DNA of 64,000 nucleotides from assembly GCA_020849615.1 (NCBI GenBank), contig JADLFW010000017.1, positions 99,806 to 163,805 of the forward strand, in the 5' to 3' direction. Both the position numbers and the translations under genes were made by a program. Below are positions 14,617 through 23,268 of the stretch, one piece after another (positions within the stretch are counted from its first letter, which is position 1; each line of letters starts with the position of its first letter). The notes beneath the pieces were generated by a model that did no database searches, was not told the origin of the DNA, and was given only the letters and a program-made list of their open reading frames with translations. This DNA is from Phycisphaerales bacterium (lineage in GTDB: Bacteria; Planctomycetota; Phycisphaerae; Phycisphaerales; UBA1924).

Positions 14617-15047
14617 GGCATAGCTCTCCCGCCGGCGGGCTCCCTCCGCCCGGCGCACTCGTTTGCTCCCTCCGAACCTGTACGCACTTCAGTCACGCTG
14701 GTATCCGTTCCAGTTGCCCTCAAATACCCCAGGGTTTTGAGTTTCCACCCCGCGGTTATCGGGCACGTGGTCCTCCTCCCCGGATACTCCCCAAGATCAT
14801 AACGGTATCTCGCTCTCTGTGGCCAGCAATCAGGTGAAATCCCCAATGTTAAGAGGATCCCCTGCCCAAGCTTCCCACACGCTTTCCGCCCTGACCGTCG
14901 TACTTCTTTTTCGGCAGGAATGTCCCAATCCCCCAGGACAGGGGAATTTCCGAGCGGTGACCCACCTTCAGAAAGCCCGCCAGATCCCTTAGGATGCGCG
15001 CCTGTTCAACCCCAATCTCCACCGACAGGCGTGCAGAGCCCGAACAC
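14617..15047. other. 431-bp divergent intergenic region
   Basis: No gene is seen between the PAS-LuxR gene (-) and the LOG gene (+). It is richer in A+T than its surroundings and has a TATGAT on the minus strand (14796-14801). An imperfect dyad (AATCCCC, 7 bases, GGGGAATT) lies near 14930-14951. Both promoters probably lie here, but I cannot place them firmly. Confidence 0.4.
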
Positions 15048-15881
15048 ATGCCCACAACCCCGCAGGCGTACGACGGCCGAATCCACCCGGGATCCCCTGA
15101 GCCGCTCCCCCCGGAACCCACCGATCGGCCGGGGCCGGGCTCGCTCTCCTGGGATGTCGCCGCCACGCACCCCGAGGAACGCCGCTTCCTGCAGGGCCCG
15201 CGCAAGCGCACCGAGGAGTTCCTGCGCGCCTGCCGCATCTTCGGGGAGTTCGTCAAGGGCTTCCGGGCCCTGCACTTCGTCGGCCCGTGCGTCACCGTCT
15301 TCGGCTCGGCCCGGTTTAAGGAAGACCACGCCTACTACGCCATGGCCCGTGACATGGGGCAGCGGATCGCCGGGCTGGGACTCACCGTGATGACCGGTGG
15401 CGGGCCCGGCGTGATGGAGGCCGCCAACCGCGGCGCCCGCGAGGCGGGCGGGCGATCCCTGGGGTGCAACATCCAGCTGCCCATGGAGCAGCACCCCAAC
15501 CGCTACCTCGACAAGTGGGTGGAGTTCCGCTACTTCTTCGTCCGCAAGGTCATGCTGGTGAAGTACTCGTACGCCTTCGTCGTCATGCCGGGGGGGTTCG
15601 GCACGCTCGATGAAGTCTTCGAAACCGCGACGCTCGTGCAGACCGGCAAGATCCACCACTTCCCCATCATCATGATGGGCGTCGACTTCTGGCTCCCGAT
15701 GTTCGATTTCTTCCGCGACCGCATGCTGGCGAACGGCACCATCAGCCCGGGCGATGTGAACCTGCTCACGCTGACCGATTCCCCGGAAGAGGCGATCGAG
15801 CGCATCAAGTCCGGGATCGCCGAGAACTACGGCACGATCGCGCGGCGGCCCAGGCGGTCCTGGCTGCTGGGCGAGCGTTAG
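15048..15881 (+). CDS. LOG-family (TIGR00730-type) nucleotide phosphoribohydrolase
   Basis: This 277-aa protein has the LOG signature pair: GGGPGVMEAANRGA, then PGGFGTLDE. These hold the catalytic Arg/Glu and the phosphate-binding loop in lysine-decarboxylase-like LOG proteins. FGSARFKEDHAYY fits the first Rossmann strand of the family. LOG enzymes release a base from a nucleoside 5'-monophosphate (cytokinin activation in plants, AMP or similar in bacteria). The N-terminal ~70 residues (RKRTEEFLRACRIFGEFVKGF) are a helical extension seen in the longer bacterial LOG group. The ATG at 15048 begins the coding part; the region upstream has a TAGGAT near 14990. It converges with the sulfotransferase gene, leaving 16 bases between stops. 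Confidence 0.9.
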   Translation: MPTTPQAYDGRIHPGSPEPLPPEPTDRPGPGSLSWDVAATHPEERRFLQGPRKRTEEFLRACRIFGEFVKGFRALHFVGPCVTVFGSARFKEDHAYYAMARDMGQRIAGLGLTVMTGGGPGVMEAANRGAREAGGRSLGCNIQLPMEQHPNRYLDKWVEFRYFFVRKVMLVKYSYAFVVMPGGFGTLDEVFETATLVQTGKIHHFPIIMMGVDFWLPMFDFFRDRMLANGTISPGDVNLLTLTDSPEEAIERIKSGIAENYGTIARRPRRSWLLGER

Positions 15882-15897
15882 ACCCGCAGGCGGGCGT

Positions 15898-16875
15898 CTA
15901 CCAGTTGTCGTCCTTCTCGTACCCCAGCTCGATGAGCCAGCGACCCGCGACTTCCTTGAACACCTTCTTGTCGCCCGGGCTGAAGTACTGGCGCCACTCG
16001 CCGGAGACTCCCTTGCGGATGAACTCCGCCCGGGATTCCTGGCCCGGCTTGCGGCCCGTGAGCTGCTCAAACTGGTTGCGGTTGACGCACTCTGCGATGA
16101 GTCGCGGATCGGACTGGATGTCGAGGGCCGTGAAGACCCGGGCCATGACGGCGTGCGGGTCCTTGAGCATGTCCTCGTAGCGGATCTCGATGTACGAGTC
16201 GCCGTACAGCTCGCGGGCCGCGACCCGCTTGCCCGCGCAGAGACCCCACTCGTGGGCCGCGGCCCAGAGGCCCGGCCCGGCGAAGAGCGGCACCGGCTCG
16301 CCCTCGCCGCGCTTCCAGTACGCGACCGCGCGGTTCATCTCCTCATCGGACTTGAACGCCCAGCGGTCGGGGGCCCGGAAGTGGTGGAACATGGCCGAGA
16401 CGGCGACATCGCGGCCGTCGCGGATGATGTGGACCAGCTTGGCATCCGGGAAGATTTCGTGGAGCTGCTCGACGTGCTCCATGTACTTGGCGGGCGTCTT
16501 GTCGCCGATGAGCTTGGCCCCGGGGCGGGCCCGGACTTTCATGACCGACTCGATCATGCCGCGCTTAGCCGCGGCGATCAGGGCCCGGTCCTCGAGCCCG
16601 TTGGTCCAGTTGACCCTGGCGTCGGGGCTGTTGACCCAGGAGAGGAAGCCGGGCTCGTTGAGCCACGTGTTGACGGAGAACTCGCGGCCGATGAAGTACG
16701 CCTCGTCGGTGCAGAAGACCTCGGGGTGGCTGGTCAGGATCCAATACGTCCAGCTCGTGCCCGATTTGTGCGCCCCGGTGACAAAGAAGAAGCGCTGGGC
16801 CGGCTTCCAGGGAGATTCGGCTGGCATCAACTCCGGAATGTCGACGGGCGGGCGGGCGATCTCTTCGAACTTCAT
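15898..16875 (-). CDS. Sulfotransferase family protein
   Basis: This 325-aa protein has the PAPS-binding 5'-phosphosulfate loop near residue 35 (FFFVTGAHKSGTSWTYWIL). The 3'-phosphate site is VHIIRDGRDVAVSAMFHHF. Both are diagnostic of type-1-like sulfotransferases. It transfers sulfate from PAPS to a hydroxyl or amine of an unknown acceptor, possibly a surface polysaccharide or glycolipid. The ATG at 16875 (MKFEEIARPPVD) is 137 bases after the methyltransferase stop on the same strand. A longer frame start at 17043 overlaps that stop and gives a non-conserved extension. The neighbouring methyltransferase may act on the same product. Confidence 0.88.
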   Translation of the reverse strand: MKFEEIARPPVDIPELMPAESPWKPAQRFFFVTGAHKSGTSWTYWILTSHPEVFCTDEAYFIGREFSVNTWLNEPGFLSWVNSPDARVNWTNGLEDRALIAAAKRGMIESVMKVRARPGAKLIGDKTPAKYMEHVEQLHEIFPDAKLVHIIRDGRDVAVSAMFHHFRAPDRWAFKSDEEMNRAVAYWKRGEGEPVPLFAGPGLWAAAHEWGLCAGKRVAARELYGDSYIEIRYEDMLKDPHAVMARVFTALDIQSDPRLIAECVNRNQFEQLTGRKPGQESRAEFIRKGVSGEWRQYFSPGDKKVFKEVAGRWLIELGYEKDDNW

Positions 16876-16976
16876 CAGCGGCAGGCTCCCTGGACCAAGA
16901 CCGCCCCGGGCGTCCTGACGGGGCACCCGCGGGGCGGTTCTGGAGTACCGCCCACAATAGCGACCAACCGCTGGCC

Positions 16977-16998
16977 GGGGGCTCCCGGAACCGCCCCC
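16977..16998 (-). terminator. Possible stem-loop after the methyltransferase gene
   Basis: GGGGGC and GCCCCC pair around a 10-base loop, 15 bases after the stop at 17013 (minus strand). No T-tract is present, so it may be a weak terminator or only a GC palindrome. Confidence 0.3.
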
Positions 16999-17012
16999 GA
17001 TCCGGCCCTCGC

Positions 17013-18104
17013 TCAGGGAGCAACGCCCAGCCCCCGGATCCATTGCCGGGCCCGCGAGAGGATCCCGCCCCGCTGCGCCCGGGCCTGGGCCAGCCGCTCC
17101 CGCACCAGTTCCTCAACCTGCGACCGCCGCATCAGCCCCTCCACCGGCGCGGGCCTGCGCGGCGGCGGCGGCTCATCCGGGTGCATCGGCTTGCGGAGGA
17201 TCACCTCCAGCGAGGGTCTCAGGAACCCCCGGGGCACGCGGATGTCGTGCGCCGCGGCGAACGTCTGGATCAGCTCATCCAGCAGAGTCACCCCGCGGTG
17301 CGGCTGATCGACCATCCCCTCATCGAATGAGTCGCCCACGACCAATCGATCCAGCGGCCCCAGCGCCAGCTCGAACTCCTCGTACCCCGCGGCCCGTCCG
17401 CACCGCCAGATGTACTCGATCGCCGCCGGCATCCCGCGCTTCAGGCTCGCCGCCACGCCATCGCGGAAATCGGCCCGCGGCGAGCGGTGCGCGTACAGGA
17501 CCGCCAGTTCCTCGGGCAGCCACTGGTAGAAAGGCATCAATGAAGTGTGGTAATCCATCATCGCGAACCGCGTCGGGGTGTCGCCCAGCACCAGCACGCC
17601 GCCGGGCCTGAGCAGGGCCCACGCCGCTCGCAGCGTGTCGATCCGCTCCCGCACCATCTGATGTTCCAGCACCGCGTACATGACGATTGCGTCCGCCCCG
17701 TCGGCGAGATCACGCTTGAACGCCGCGATCAGCCCCTCGGCCGTGACCGTCTGGCACGTCACGTTTGTCAGGCCCATGATGCGCATCCGGCCCACCGCCG
17801 CCTCGACGGACGGGCCATGGATGTCGTAGCCCAGCACGCGCCGGGCCTTGAGGGCCCACGCCGCCGTGCTCGCGCCGGTCCCGCAGCCGATGTCCGCCAC
17901 CGTCTTCCCTTCGAACGGCAGGTATCGCTCGATCCAGGGCATGATGATGTCCCGGCACTCTTCGAATCGCCTGGTCGTGTGGGCGTGCATGTCGGATTCG
18001 AAGCTCGGGCCGGCGAAATACGCCTCATTCCATCCCCGGTAGAACGTGCCCATCATCAGCTCGCGCAGGCTCTTGACCTGCTCGGGCGTCATTGCTGCGC
18101 TCAT
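17013..18104 (-). CDS. SAM-dependent methyltransferase (class I)
   Basis: This 363-aa protein has motif I VADIGCGTGAS near residue 66, an acidic post-I strand (VLGYDIHG), and a late strand LLRPGGVLVLGDTP. This is a Rossmann methyltransferase core. The ~150 residues after the core are helical and end in a basic Arg-rich tail (RARQWIRGLG); they may bind the substrate or a partner. The start at ATG 18104 is 6 bases after a perfect AGGAGG. It is followed on the same strand by the sulfotransferase. The substrate is unknown; a glycan or lipid product shared with the sulfotransferase is a guess from position only. Confidence 0.85.
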   Translation of the reverse strand: MSAAMTPEQVKSLRELMMGTFYRGWNEAYFAGPSFESDMHAHTTRRFEECRDIIMPWIERYLPFEGKTVADIGCGTGASTAAWALKARRVLGYDIHGPSVEAAVGRMRIMGLTNVTCQTVTAEGLIAAFKRDLADGADAIVMYAVLEHQMVRERIDTLRAAWALLRPGGVLVLGDTPTRFAMMDYHTSLMPFYQWLPEELAVLYAHRSPRADFRDGVAASLKRGMPAAIEYIWRCGRAAGYEEFELALGPLDRLVVGDSFDEGMVDQPHRGVTLLDELIQTFAAAHDIRVPRGFLRPSLEVILRKPMHPDEPPPPRRPAPVEGLMRRSQVEELVRERLAQARAQRGGILSRARQWIRGLGVAP

Positions 18105-18332
18105 TCCGATCCTCCTGGGTGCGGGCCGCTGACGATCCCGCCATCGGCATCCGGGCGCCCAGAAATCGCCCGCACGGACTGATCCAAGCATACCCATCAC
18201 CAGATCGACGGGGACCAAGGCCTACAGGCCGAAAAACATGAAAGTTGCCTCTACGGCCCCGCCGCGCTCCGATTACACTCGGTCCGGACCTCGATCGCAT
18301 CGCCATCCGCCGGGAGCCCCAGGAGGTGCTGC

Positions 18333-18674
18333 ATGAGAATCGAAGGCGAGGGCCAGCTGCTGCGGATCTTCATCGGCGAATCCGACCGCTGGGAGGGTCG
18401 GCCGCTCTACGAGGCCCTGGTCCAGCAGGCCCGGGGCGAGGGGCTGGCGGGGGCCACCGTGCTCCGCGGCATGATGGGCTACGGCGCCCACTCGCTCATC
18501 CACTCGGCCCGGGCGGTCGCGGGAATCCCAGACGAGATGCCCGTGGTGGTCGAGATCGTGGACAAGGCCGACAAGATCAAGCGATTTCTCCCCTCGCTCG
18601 ACCGCATGGTCCGCGAGGGATTGATCACGCTGGAGAAAGCCACCGTCATCGCCTACCGCACCAAGGATGCGTGA
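18333..18674 (+). CDS. DUF190 family protein (PII-like fold)
   Basis: This 113-aa protein has the DUF190 pattern: LRIFIGESDRWEGRPLYEALVQQAR, then GLAGATVLRGMMGYGAHS, then PVVVEIVDKADKIKRFLP. The fold is related to PII signalling proteins. Its members often sit beside CrcB fluoride channels or other transporters and may bind nucleotides, but no crcB is near here. The ATG at 18333 is preceded by AGGAGG at 6 bases. The DinB gene follows 40 bases later with its own -10-like element, so the two may be transcribed separately. Confidence 0.88.
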   Translation: MRIEGEGQLLRIFIGESDRWEGRPLYEALVQQARGEGLAGATVLRGMMGYGAHSLIHSARAVAGIPDEMPVVVEIVDKADKIKRFLPSLDRMVREGLITLEKATVIAYRTKDA

Positions 18675-18703
18675 CGCCGCATCAAGGATGCCCGGGCCGC
18701 GGC

Positions 18704-18709
18704 TACAGT
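18704..18709 (+). promoter_or_regulatory. -10-like hexamer, putative leaderless promoter
   Basis: TACAGT lies 5 bases before the ATG at 18715. No Shine-Dalgarno is present. Confidence 0.45.
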
Positions 18710-18714
18710 CCCTT

Positions 18715-19233
18715 ATGCAAGCCCAGGAAATCCTCGCGCAGGCGGTCGAAGCCACCAAGATGCTCACGGCCCGGTATGTCTCGGGCTTCGAGGAATCCAC
18801 CCGCACCAGGCAGGCCCAGCACCTGCCCAACCACGTCGCGTGGAACCTGGGGCACCTGGCGCTGACGATGCACCGGATCGCGGAGAAGTACGACGGCGGA
18901 CCCGCGCCCGAGCGCGACTTCTCGCCGGGCCCGCGCGGCAACTCCGACCATTTCGGGCTGGAATCGGTGGCGTTCGGCTCGGTCCCTGTCGATGACCCCA
19001 CGGTGTACCCGGCGCTGGCCCGGTGCGTGCAGGTGTACGATGCGGCGTGCGACCGGCTGGCCCGGGCGCTGCGGGCCGCGCCGGAATCGAAGCTGTCGGA
19101 GGTTGTGAAGTGGGGCGCGGGGGAATCGACGCTGGGGATGCTGGCGGCGCGGATGGTGTTCCACAACGGCTTCCACACCGGGCAGATCGCGGACCTGCGG
19201 CGGGCGACAGGGATGAGGTCGATCTTCAGTTGA
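18715..19233 (+). CDS. DinB-like four-helix metalloprotein
   Basis: This 172-aa protein has the DinB/YfiT layout of a four-helix bundle. It carries metal-ligand histidines in LPNHVAWNLGHLAL near residue 37-48 and in MVFHNGFHTGQIADLRR near residue 145. Members bind Zn or Ni; some transfer thiols such as bacillithiol or mycothiol. The real function here is not known. The start at ATG 18715 begins the conserved N-terminal helix. An ATG at 18667 in frame overlaps the upstream gene and adds a non-helical extension. It ends in a convergent position with the CvpA-like gene, 55 bases away. Confidence 0.85.
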   Translation: MQAQEILAQAVEATKMLTARYVSGFEESTRTRQAQHLPNHVAWNLGHLALTMHRIAEKYDGGPAPERDFSPGPRGNSDHFGLESVAFGSVPVDDPTVYPALARCVQVYDAACDRLARALRAAPESKLSEVVKWGAGESTLGMLAARMVFHNGFHTGQIADLRRATGMRSIFS

Positions 19234-19288
19234 GACGGCGGCGCTGCGATGCCGTGATACGGTGAAACGCAATCACCGCATCAGCTTT

Positions 19289-21073
19289 TCAGCGCTGCTT
19301 CTCTGTCAGCTTGACCGGCTTGAGCGGGGCCTTGGTCCAGTCGGTGATGACCTCCGGGCCGATCTGGAAGCGCTCGATGGTGACGCCCCAGCTGACCATG
19401 AACACCAGCTTGACCTTCTGATCCGGGCGGCTCTTGGAGAGGGCCGCGGGGAGCTCGGTCAGCCCGCGCATCGGCTGCTGCGGGGTGAAGCGGATCTTGA
19501 TCATCTGGTTGTCTTCGTAGACGTAGCCGACGGGCTCGTACTGCTGGCCGTTGGAGTCGATCAGGACGGGCGGGACGACGGTGAGGGCGGTGTCGAGCGA
19601 CCGGCCCAGCAGGCTGGTGCGGTTGCCGCCCGAGACCTCGACCTGGCAGACGACGGTGTCATCACGCGTGGTGAACTTGTCCACGCGGAGGGCCCGGTCG
19701 ACGGCGTTGCCGCGCTTGATGTCCTCGGGGGCGAAGGCCGCCTCGCCGTCGATGACGCTGTTGTTCTCGTTGAGCTGGAGCCCGCGCTCGTTGCCGCGCT
19801 GGAGCGTGTAGCCGATGGAGCGGGAGATCATCAGCCCGCCGTTCTCGGTCTCGAACGTGGACTGGCCCGCGGGCGCTGCGCCGCCGCCGGAGCGGATCGC
19901 CGCGCCGGTGATGCCCTTGATCACGCGGCCGTCGTTGATCGCCGCATCGCGGTCGGCGATCGAGGCGAACTTGAACTTGGGGTTCTCATCGCCCACCTCG
20001 TGGCGGACGTTCTTGACGTAGAGGTACTTGGACTTGTACCCCTTGGGGACCGCGAACTCGAAGGCCATGGTGGACTCCGAGGCGCCGCCCACGGAGGCGA
20101 TGAAGACGTTGGTCGAGTCGAAGCGGAACCGGGCCGCGGCGGGGTTGGCCGAATCGGCCTGGCAGACCACCGCGAAGGGATAGACCGTCTGGTACTTGCC
20201 GTCGGCCTCGTCCTCGCACACCAGGCGGATCTGGGCGTTGCCGACCACGACCTGCCCGCCCTTTTCCTTGGCGCCCGAGAGGAAAGTGACGGTGTAGCCC
20301 TCGACGTGGCCCGGGCCGACGGGGTTGCCATCGACGTCCTGCACCACCTGCGGGTTGCCATCCCACTGGTCGGTGACCAGCTGGCCGATCGAGCTCTTGT
20401 CGGCATCACCGAGGAAGTAGCGGCCCTCGTACTGGAAGTCGGTGGGCTTGTAGGTATTGCGGGCCTTGCCCTCGGCGAAACTGGTGCGCATGCCGCCGCC
20501 GGCCTCGTGCAGGTCGGGGTAGAGGTCGGCCAGCGGGGTGCCGGTCTTCAGCGAGGCCAGCGAGAAGTGGCCGTAGAGCTGGGAGGTGAGCTTGTCGGCG
20601 GGGAGCCAGAGCTTGTCCTGCCGGGCGATGTTGCCGGCGCTGCCGTAGGCGATCGGCGAGTACCCGAACTGGTCCGGCGGGAGCCGCAGGAAGCTGATCG
20701 AGAGCGCGACGAAGCCCGCGATGATGAGGCCCGAGCAGGCGCCGGTGATGGCCCCGCCCGCGTAGTCAACGGCGGGCTCGACCTGGGCGTTGCCGGGGAG
20801 GGCGGCGTCGGTCGCCACGCGCAGCAGGGCCAGGGCGGCGGCGAACGGGAGGCCCAGAGCGATGGCCCACGCCGTGCCGCCCAGGAACGACAGGAAGCCG
20901 CGGTCGGGCGCCGCCTTGAGCAGCGCGTAGGCGAGCTGCTCCCAGAATGCGAACGCGATGGCGCCGGCCACCAGCACGCAGGCCAGGTTGATCAGCCCGG
21001 AGAAGAACCCCCGGGACATCCACACCCAGGCACACCCGAGCACGATCGCGATCACCAGCAGGCTAAGCATCAT
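19289..21073 (-). CDS. CvpA-like membrane protein with large C-terminal domain
   Basis: This 594-aa protein has four hydrophobic segments in its first ~145 residues. The pattern is CvpA/colicin V production-like (RGFFSGLINLACVLVAGAIAF, DYAGGAITGACSGLIIAGFVAL). About 440 soluble residues follow, in a beta-rich domain with no recognised family. Typical CvpA proteins are only about 160-180 residues. The extra part should lie outside the membrane and may face the periplasm. It follows the GspE-like gene by 46 bases on the same strand, and a PilT gene lies further upstream, so a link to a pilus or secretion machine is possible. GGAG is 8 bases before the ATG. Confidence 0.7.
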   Translation of the reverse strand: MMLSLLVIAIVLGCAWVWMSRGFFSGLINLACVLVAGAIAFAFWEQLAYALLKAAPDRGFLSFLGGTAWAIALGLPFAAALALLRVATDAALPGNAQVEPAVDYAGGAITGACSGLIIAGFVALSISFLRLPPDQFGYSPIAYGSAGNIARQDKLWLPADKLTSQLYGHFSLASLKTGTPLADLYPDLHEAGGGMRTSFAEGKARNTYKPTDFQYEGRYFLGDADKSSIGQLVTDQWDGNPQVVQDVDGNPVGPGHVEGYTVTFLSGAKEKGGQVVVGNAQIRLVCEDEADGKYQTVYPFAVVCQADSANPAAARFRFDSTNVFIASVGGASESTMAFEFAVPKGYKSKYLYVKNVRHEVGDENPKFKFASIADRDAAINDGRVIKGITGAAIRSGGGAAPAGQSTFETENGGLMISRSIGYTLQRGNERGLQLNENNSVIDGEAAFAPEDIKRGNAVDRALRVDKFTTRDDTVVCQVEVSGGNRTSLLGRSLDTALTVVPPVLIDSNGQQYEPVGYVYEDNQMIKIRFTPQQPMRGLTELPAALSKSRPDQKVKLVFMVSWGVTIERFQIGPEVITDWTKAPLKPVKLTEKQR

Positions 21074-21119
21074 GACTCGAACTCCGGCAGGACAGGACGG
21101 GGTCTGCTACTGCTTGCGC

Positions 21120-22928
21120 TTACGACTTGGGCTTGGCGGGCGTCGCGGGCTGGCCCGGCGCTGCGGGCTTGGCCGCGGGGGGTTTGAGCTGGGGGGCGGC
21201 GGCGGGCCCGGCCGGCCTGGGCGCGGCGGGCTTGGCGGGTGAAGAGCCGCCTCCATCGCCGCCCTCGCCGCCGATGCGTCCGACTTCCTCGAGGCTGGTG
21301 GTGCCATCCACGGCCTTCTTGAGGGCGGCCTGGAGCAGGCCCGGCAGCTGCTTCTTGCGCAGCTCGGTCCGCAGCCCGTTCCAGTTGCCTTCTTTGATCA
21401 TGTCGCGTTCGGCCTGCCCGAGGAGGTAGACCTCAAAGACGCCCTCCTGCCCGGTGTACCCCGTGCCCTGGCAGACGTTGCAGACTTCGGGCTTGTTCTT
21501 GACGAGGACCTGGCCGCCCTTCTTGAAGAGCTGCTTCACCTTGTCGGCGGGCAGGCCCAGCTTCTTGAGCTGGTCGCCCGTGGGCTGGTAGGGCATGCGG
21601 CAGTTGATGCACAGCTTGCGGACGAGCTTCTGGGCCACCACGCCGTGCAGGCACTTGGAGCCCAGCTCGGCATCGCCGATCGTCTTCATCCACATCTGGA
21701 TCGCGGGCAGGGCCCCGTCGGCCCGGAGCGAGACGTAGATCCGCGTGCGCTCCTGGTCGGCCTTGGCGACCTCCTTCGCTGTGGCCTGGTCGGGAAGATC
21801 CGCCAGCGCCACGACGTTGGGGTCGCGGCGGAGGATCGAGCGGACGAGCGTGCTGAAGTCCGGGCCTTCGGCCTGCGGGTCCCACTTGTTCTGCCGGACA
21901 CCCTCGGGGGCATCCTGGATGTCCGTCTCGATCGTCTGCACGTTGCTGGTGTACGCATCGTGCATCTTGACGAGCGTGTACATGGTGGTCGTCCGGCCGC
22001 CATCGGGCGGGGCCGCCAGCAGCACGACGCCGAGACCCTCCTGGACGATCGACTTCAGCTCGGCCAGCTGCGGCTCGAGCAGGCCCATCGCGTCGGGCTT
22101 GCGGCGGACCGACTCCTCGGGGTCCATGAGCATGGTCAGGCGCATCCCGCCCTGGGTCCCGCTGCTCATGATGCGGACCTTCTTGCGGTCCACACCCCGC
22201 TCGACGTTGATGTCCCCCGACAGCTTGCGCCGCCGGTCAGCGAGGTCGAGCTTGGCGGCGCCCTTCCAGAAGTCGATGACCTTGAACGCCTCCGCCGCGG
22301 GCATCTGCTCCCCGGCCTGCTTCACACCGTCGATCAGCAGCACCGAGCCGTAGGTCGTGTCCTTGCCGGTCGGGCCGAGGTCCACCTGCGCGGCCCGGTT
22401 CTCCAGGGCGCGGATGAACAGCTGTTCGGCGACCACGCGGGTCTGAAACTCGGGCGACTCGGGCCCCGGGGGCATGACGAGCCCCTTGTCCGGGCCCTTG
22501 ATCTGCAGCTCCGACTTGCCGGCCTTCTTGGCGATGGCCTTCTCGGCCCGCTTGGCGGCCAGCTCCTGGAACATGTTGAAGCGGAGCTTGTGGCCCTCGG
22601 GGACGCGCTCATCGCGGCTCTGGGCGAACCAGTAGGCGCCGACATCGGCGCACAGGATGAGGATCATGGCCCCCAGCCCGGCCCAGAACCCGCCCTCGCC
22701 GGGCACCGGCATCAGGAACGCCGCCGCCAGGGCGACGAACCCGACGATCAGGTGGGCCAGGTTCCACCGCTTCTGCGGCAGGTAGAACCGCGCCGCGTGC
22801 TTGTCCAGCACCCGCGACACCACCCACGCCCACCCCACCAGCGGCAGCAGCAGGACGACCGGCTTCCACCACGACACCAGCGTCGCCGGGCCCGCCACCA
22901 ACAAGAGTTCGCCGTTCACAGCGCCCAA
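21120..22928 (-). CDS. GspE/PilB-like protein with degenerate ATPase motifs (pseudo-ATPase)
   Basis: This 602-aa protein starts with two hydrophobic segments (about residues 18-36 and 58-100), which standard GspE lacks. The C-terminal half aligns with GspE/PilB, but every catalytic motif is changed. Walker A reads APPDGGRTTT instead of GPTGSGKTTT, so the Lys is Arg. The Asp box is ETDIQDAPE. Walker B is NVVALADLPD instead of IIMVGEIRD. The His-box His is missing (RIYVSLRAD). The four-Cys zinc motif is intact (CINCRMP...CNVCQGTGY). It probably binds no ATP, or does not hydrolyse it, and may be a structural partner of PilT. It ends in a Pro/Ala/Lys tail. No frameshift is seen, so this is not simple decay. 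Confidence 0.8.
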   Translation of the reverse strand: MGAVNGELLLVAGPATLVSWWKPVVLLLPLVGWAWVVSRVLDKHAARFYLPQKRWNLAHLIVGFVALAAAFLMPVPGEGGFWAGLGAMILILCADVGAYWFAQSRDERVPEGHKLRFNMFQELAAKRAEKAIAKKAGKSELQIKGPDKGLVMPPGPESPEFQTRVVAEQLFIRALENRAAQVDLGPTGKDTTYGSVLLIDGVKQAGEQMPAAEAFKVIDFWKGAAKLDLADRRRKLSGDINVERGVDRKKVRIMSSGTQGGMRLTMLMDPEESVRRKPDAMGLLEPQLAELKSIVQEGLGVVLLAAPPDGGRTTTMYTLVKMHDAYTSNVQTIETDIQDAPEGVRQNKWDPQAEGPDFSTLVRSILRRDPNVVALADLPDQATAKEVAKADQERTRIYVSLRADGALPAIQMWMKTIGDAELGSKCLHGVVAQKLVRKLCINCRMPYQPTGDQLKKLGLPADKVKQLFKKGGQVLVKNKPEVCNVCQGTGYTGQEGVFEVYLLGQAERDMIKEGNWNGLRTELRKKQLPGLLQAALKKAVDGTTSLEEVGRIGGEGGDGGGSSPAKPAAPRPAGPAAAPQLKPPAAKPAAPGQPATPAKPKS

Positions 22929-23268
22929 TCCTCCGCGTCAGATCACCGGGCCACGCAGCGCCCGGCGCGAACGAATCCGACCACCATGGGTCCGCGCGGG
23001 CCCGGCGTCAATCGACGCCCCGGGCCGTGCTCCTGCGAGACACCGGCCCGCCCGTCCGCCACCCTGGCTCACGAGACCGGGCCCGGCGGCCGCCGATCAG
23101 CCGCCCACCGCCCGATGTAACCCCGCCCAAGGGTAGCAAACTCCCCGCCCCGGCGGTCGGGCCCGGCTTCCGCGGCGGGCCGGCCGTCCCCGGGCATCCC
23201 CGGACCCCGGATTCCAAACCCGGGCCGGGGCCAGAGCCCGGCCCGGCGGGCCCGATCAGCCCAAGCTA
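22929..23268. other. 340-bp intergenic region
   Basis: It lies between the PilT stop and the GspE-like start on the minus strand. It is very GC-rich, with many CCGGGCC-type palindromes, one of which could be a terminator for pilT. I see no convincing gene or promoter. Confidence 0.4.

Noticed and set aside
18333..18674. Fluoride-resistance locus (DUF190 next to crcB)
   Set aside because: No crcB-like membrane protein or fluoride riboswitch was seen near this gene.
19262..21187. Plus-strand 641-codon frame opposite the CvpA-like gene
   Set aside because: Translation is dominated by Leu/Gly/Asp/Val shadow residues. The minus strand has membrane helices in the right order and a ribosome-binding site.
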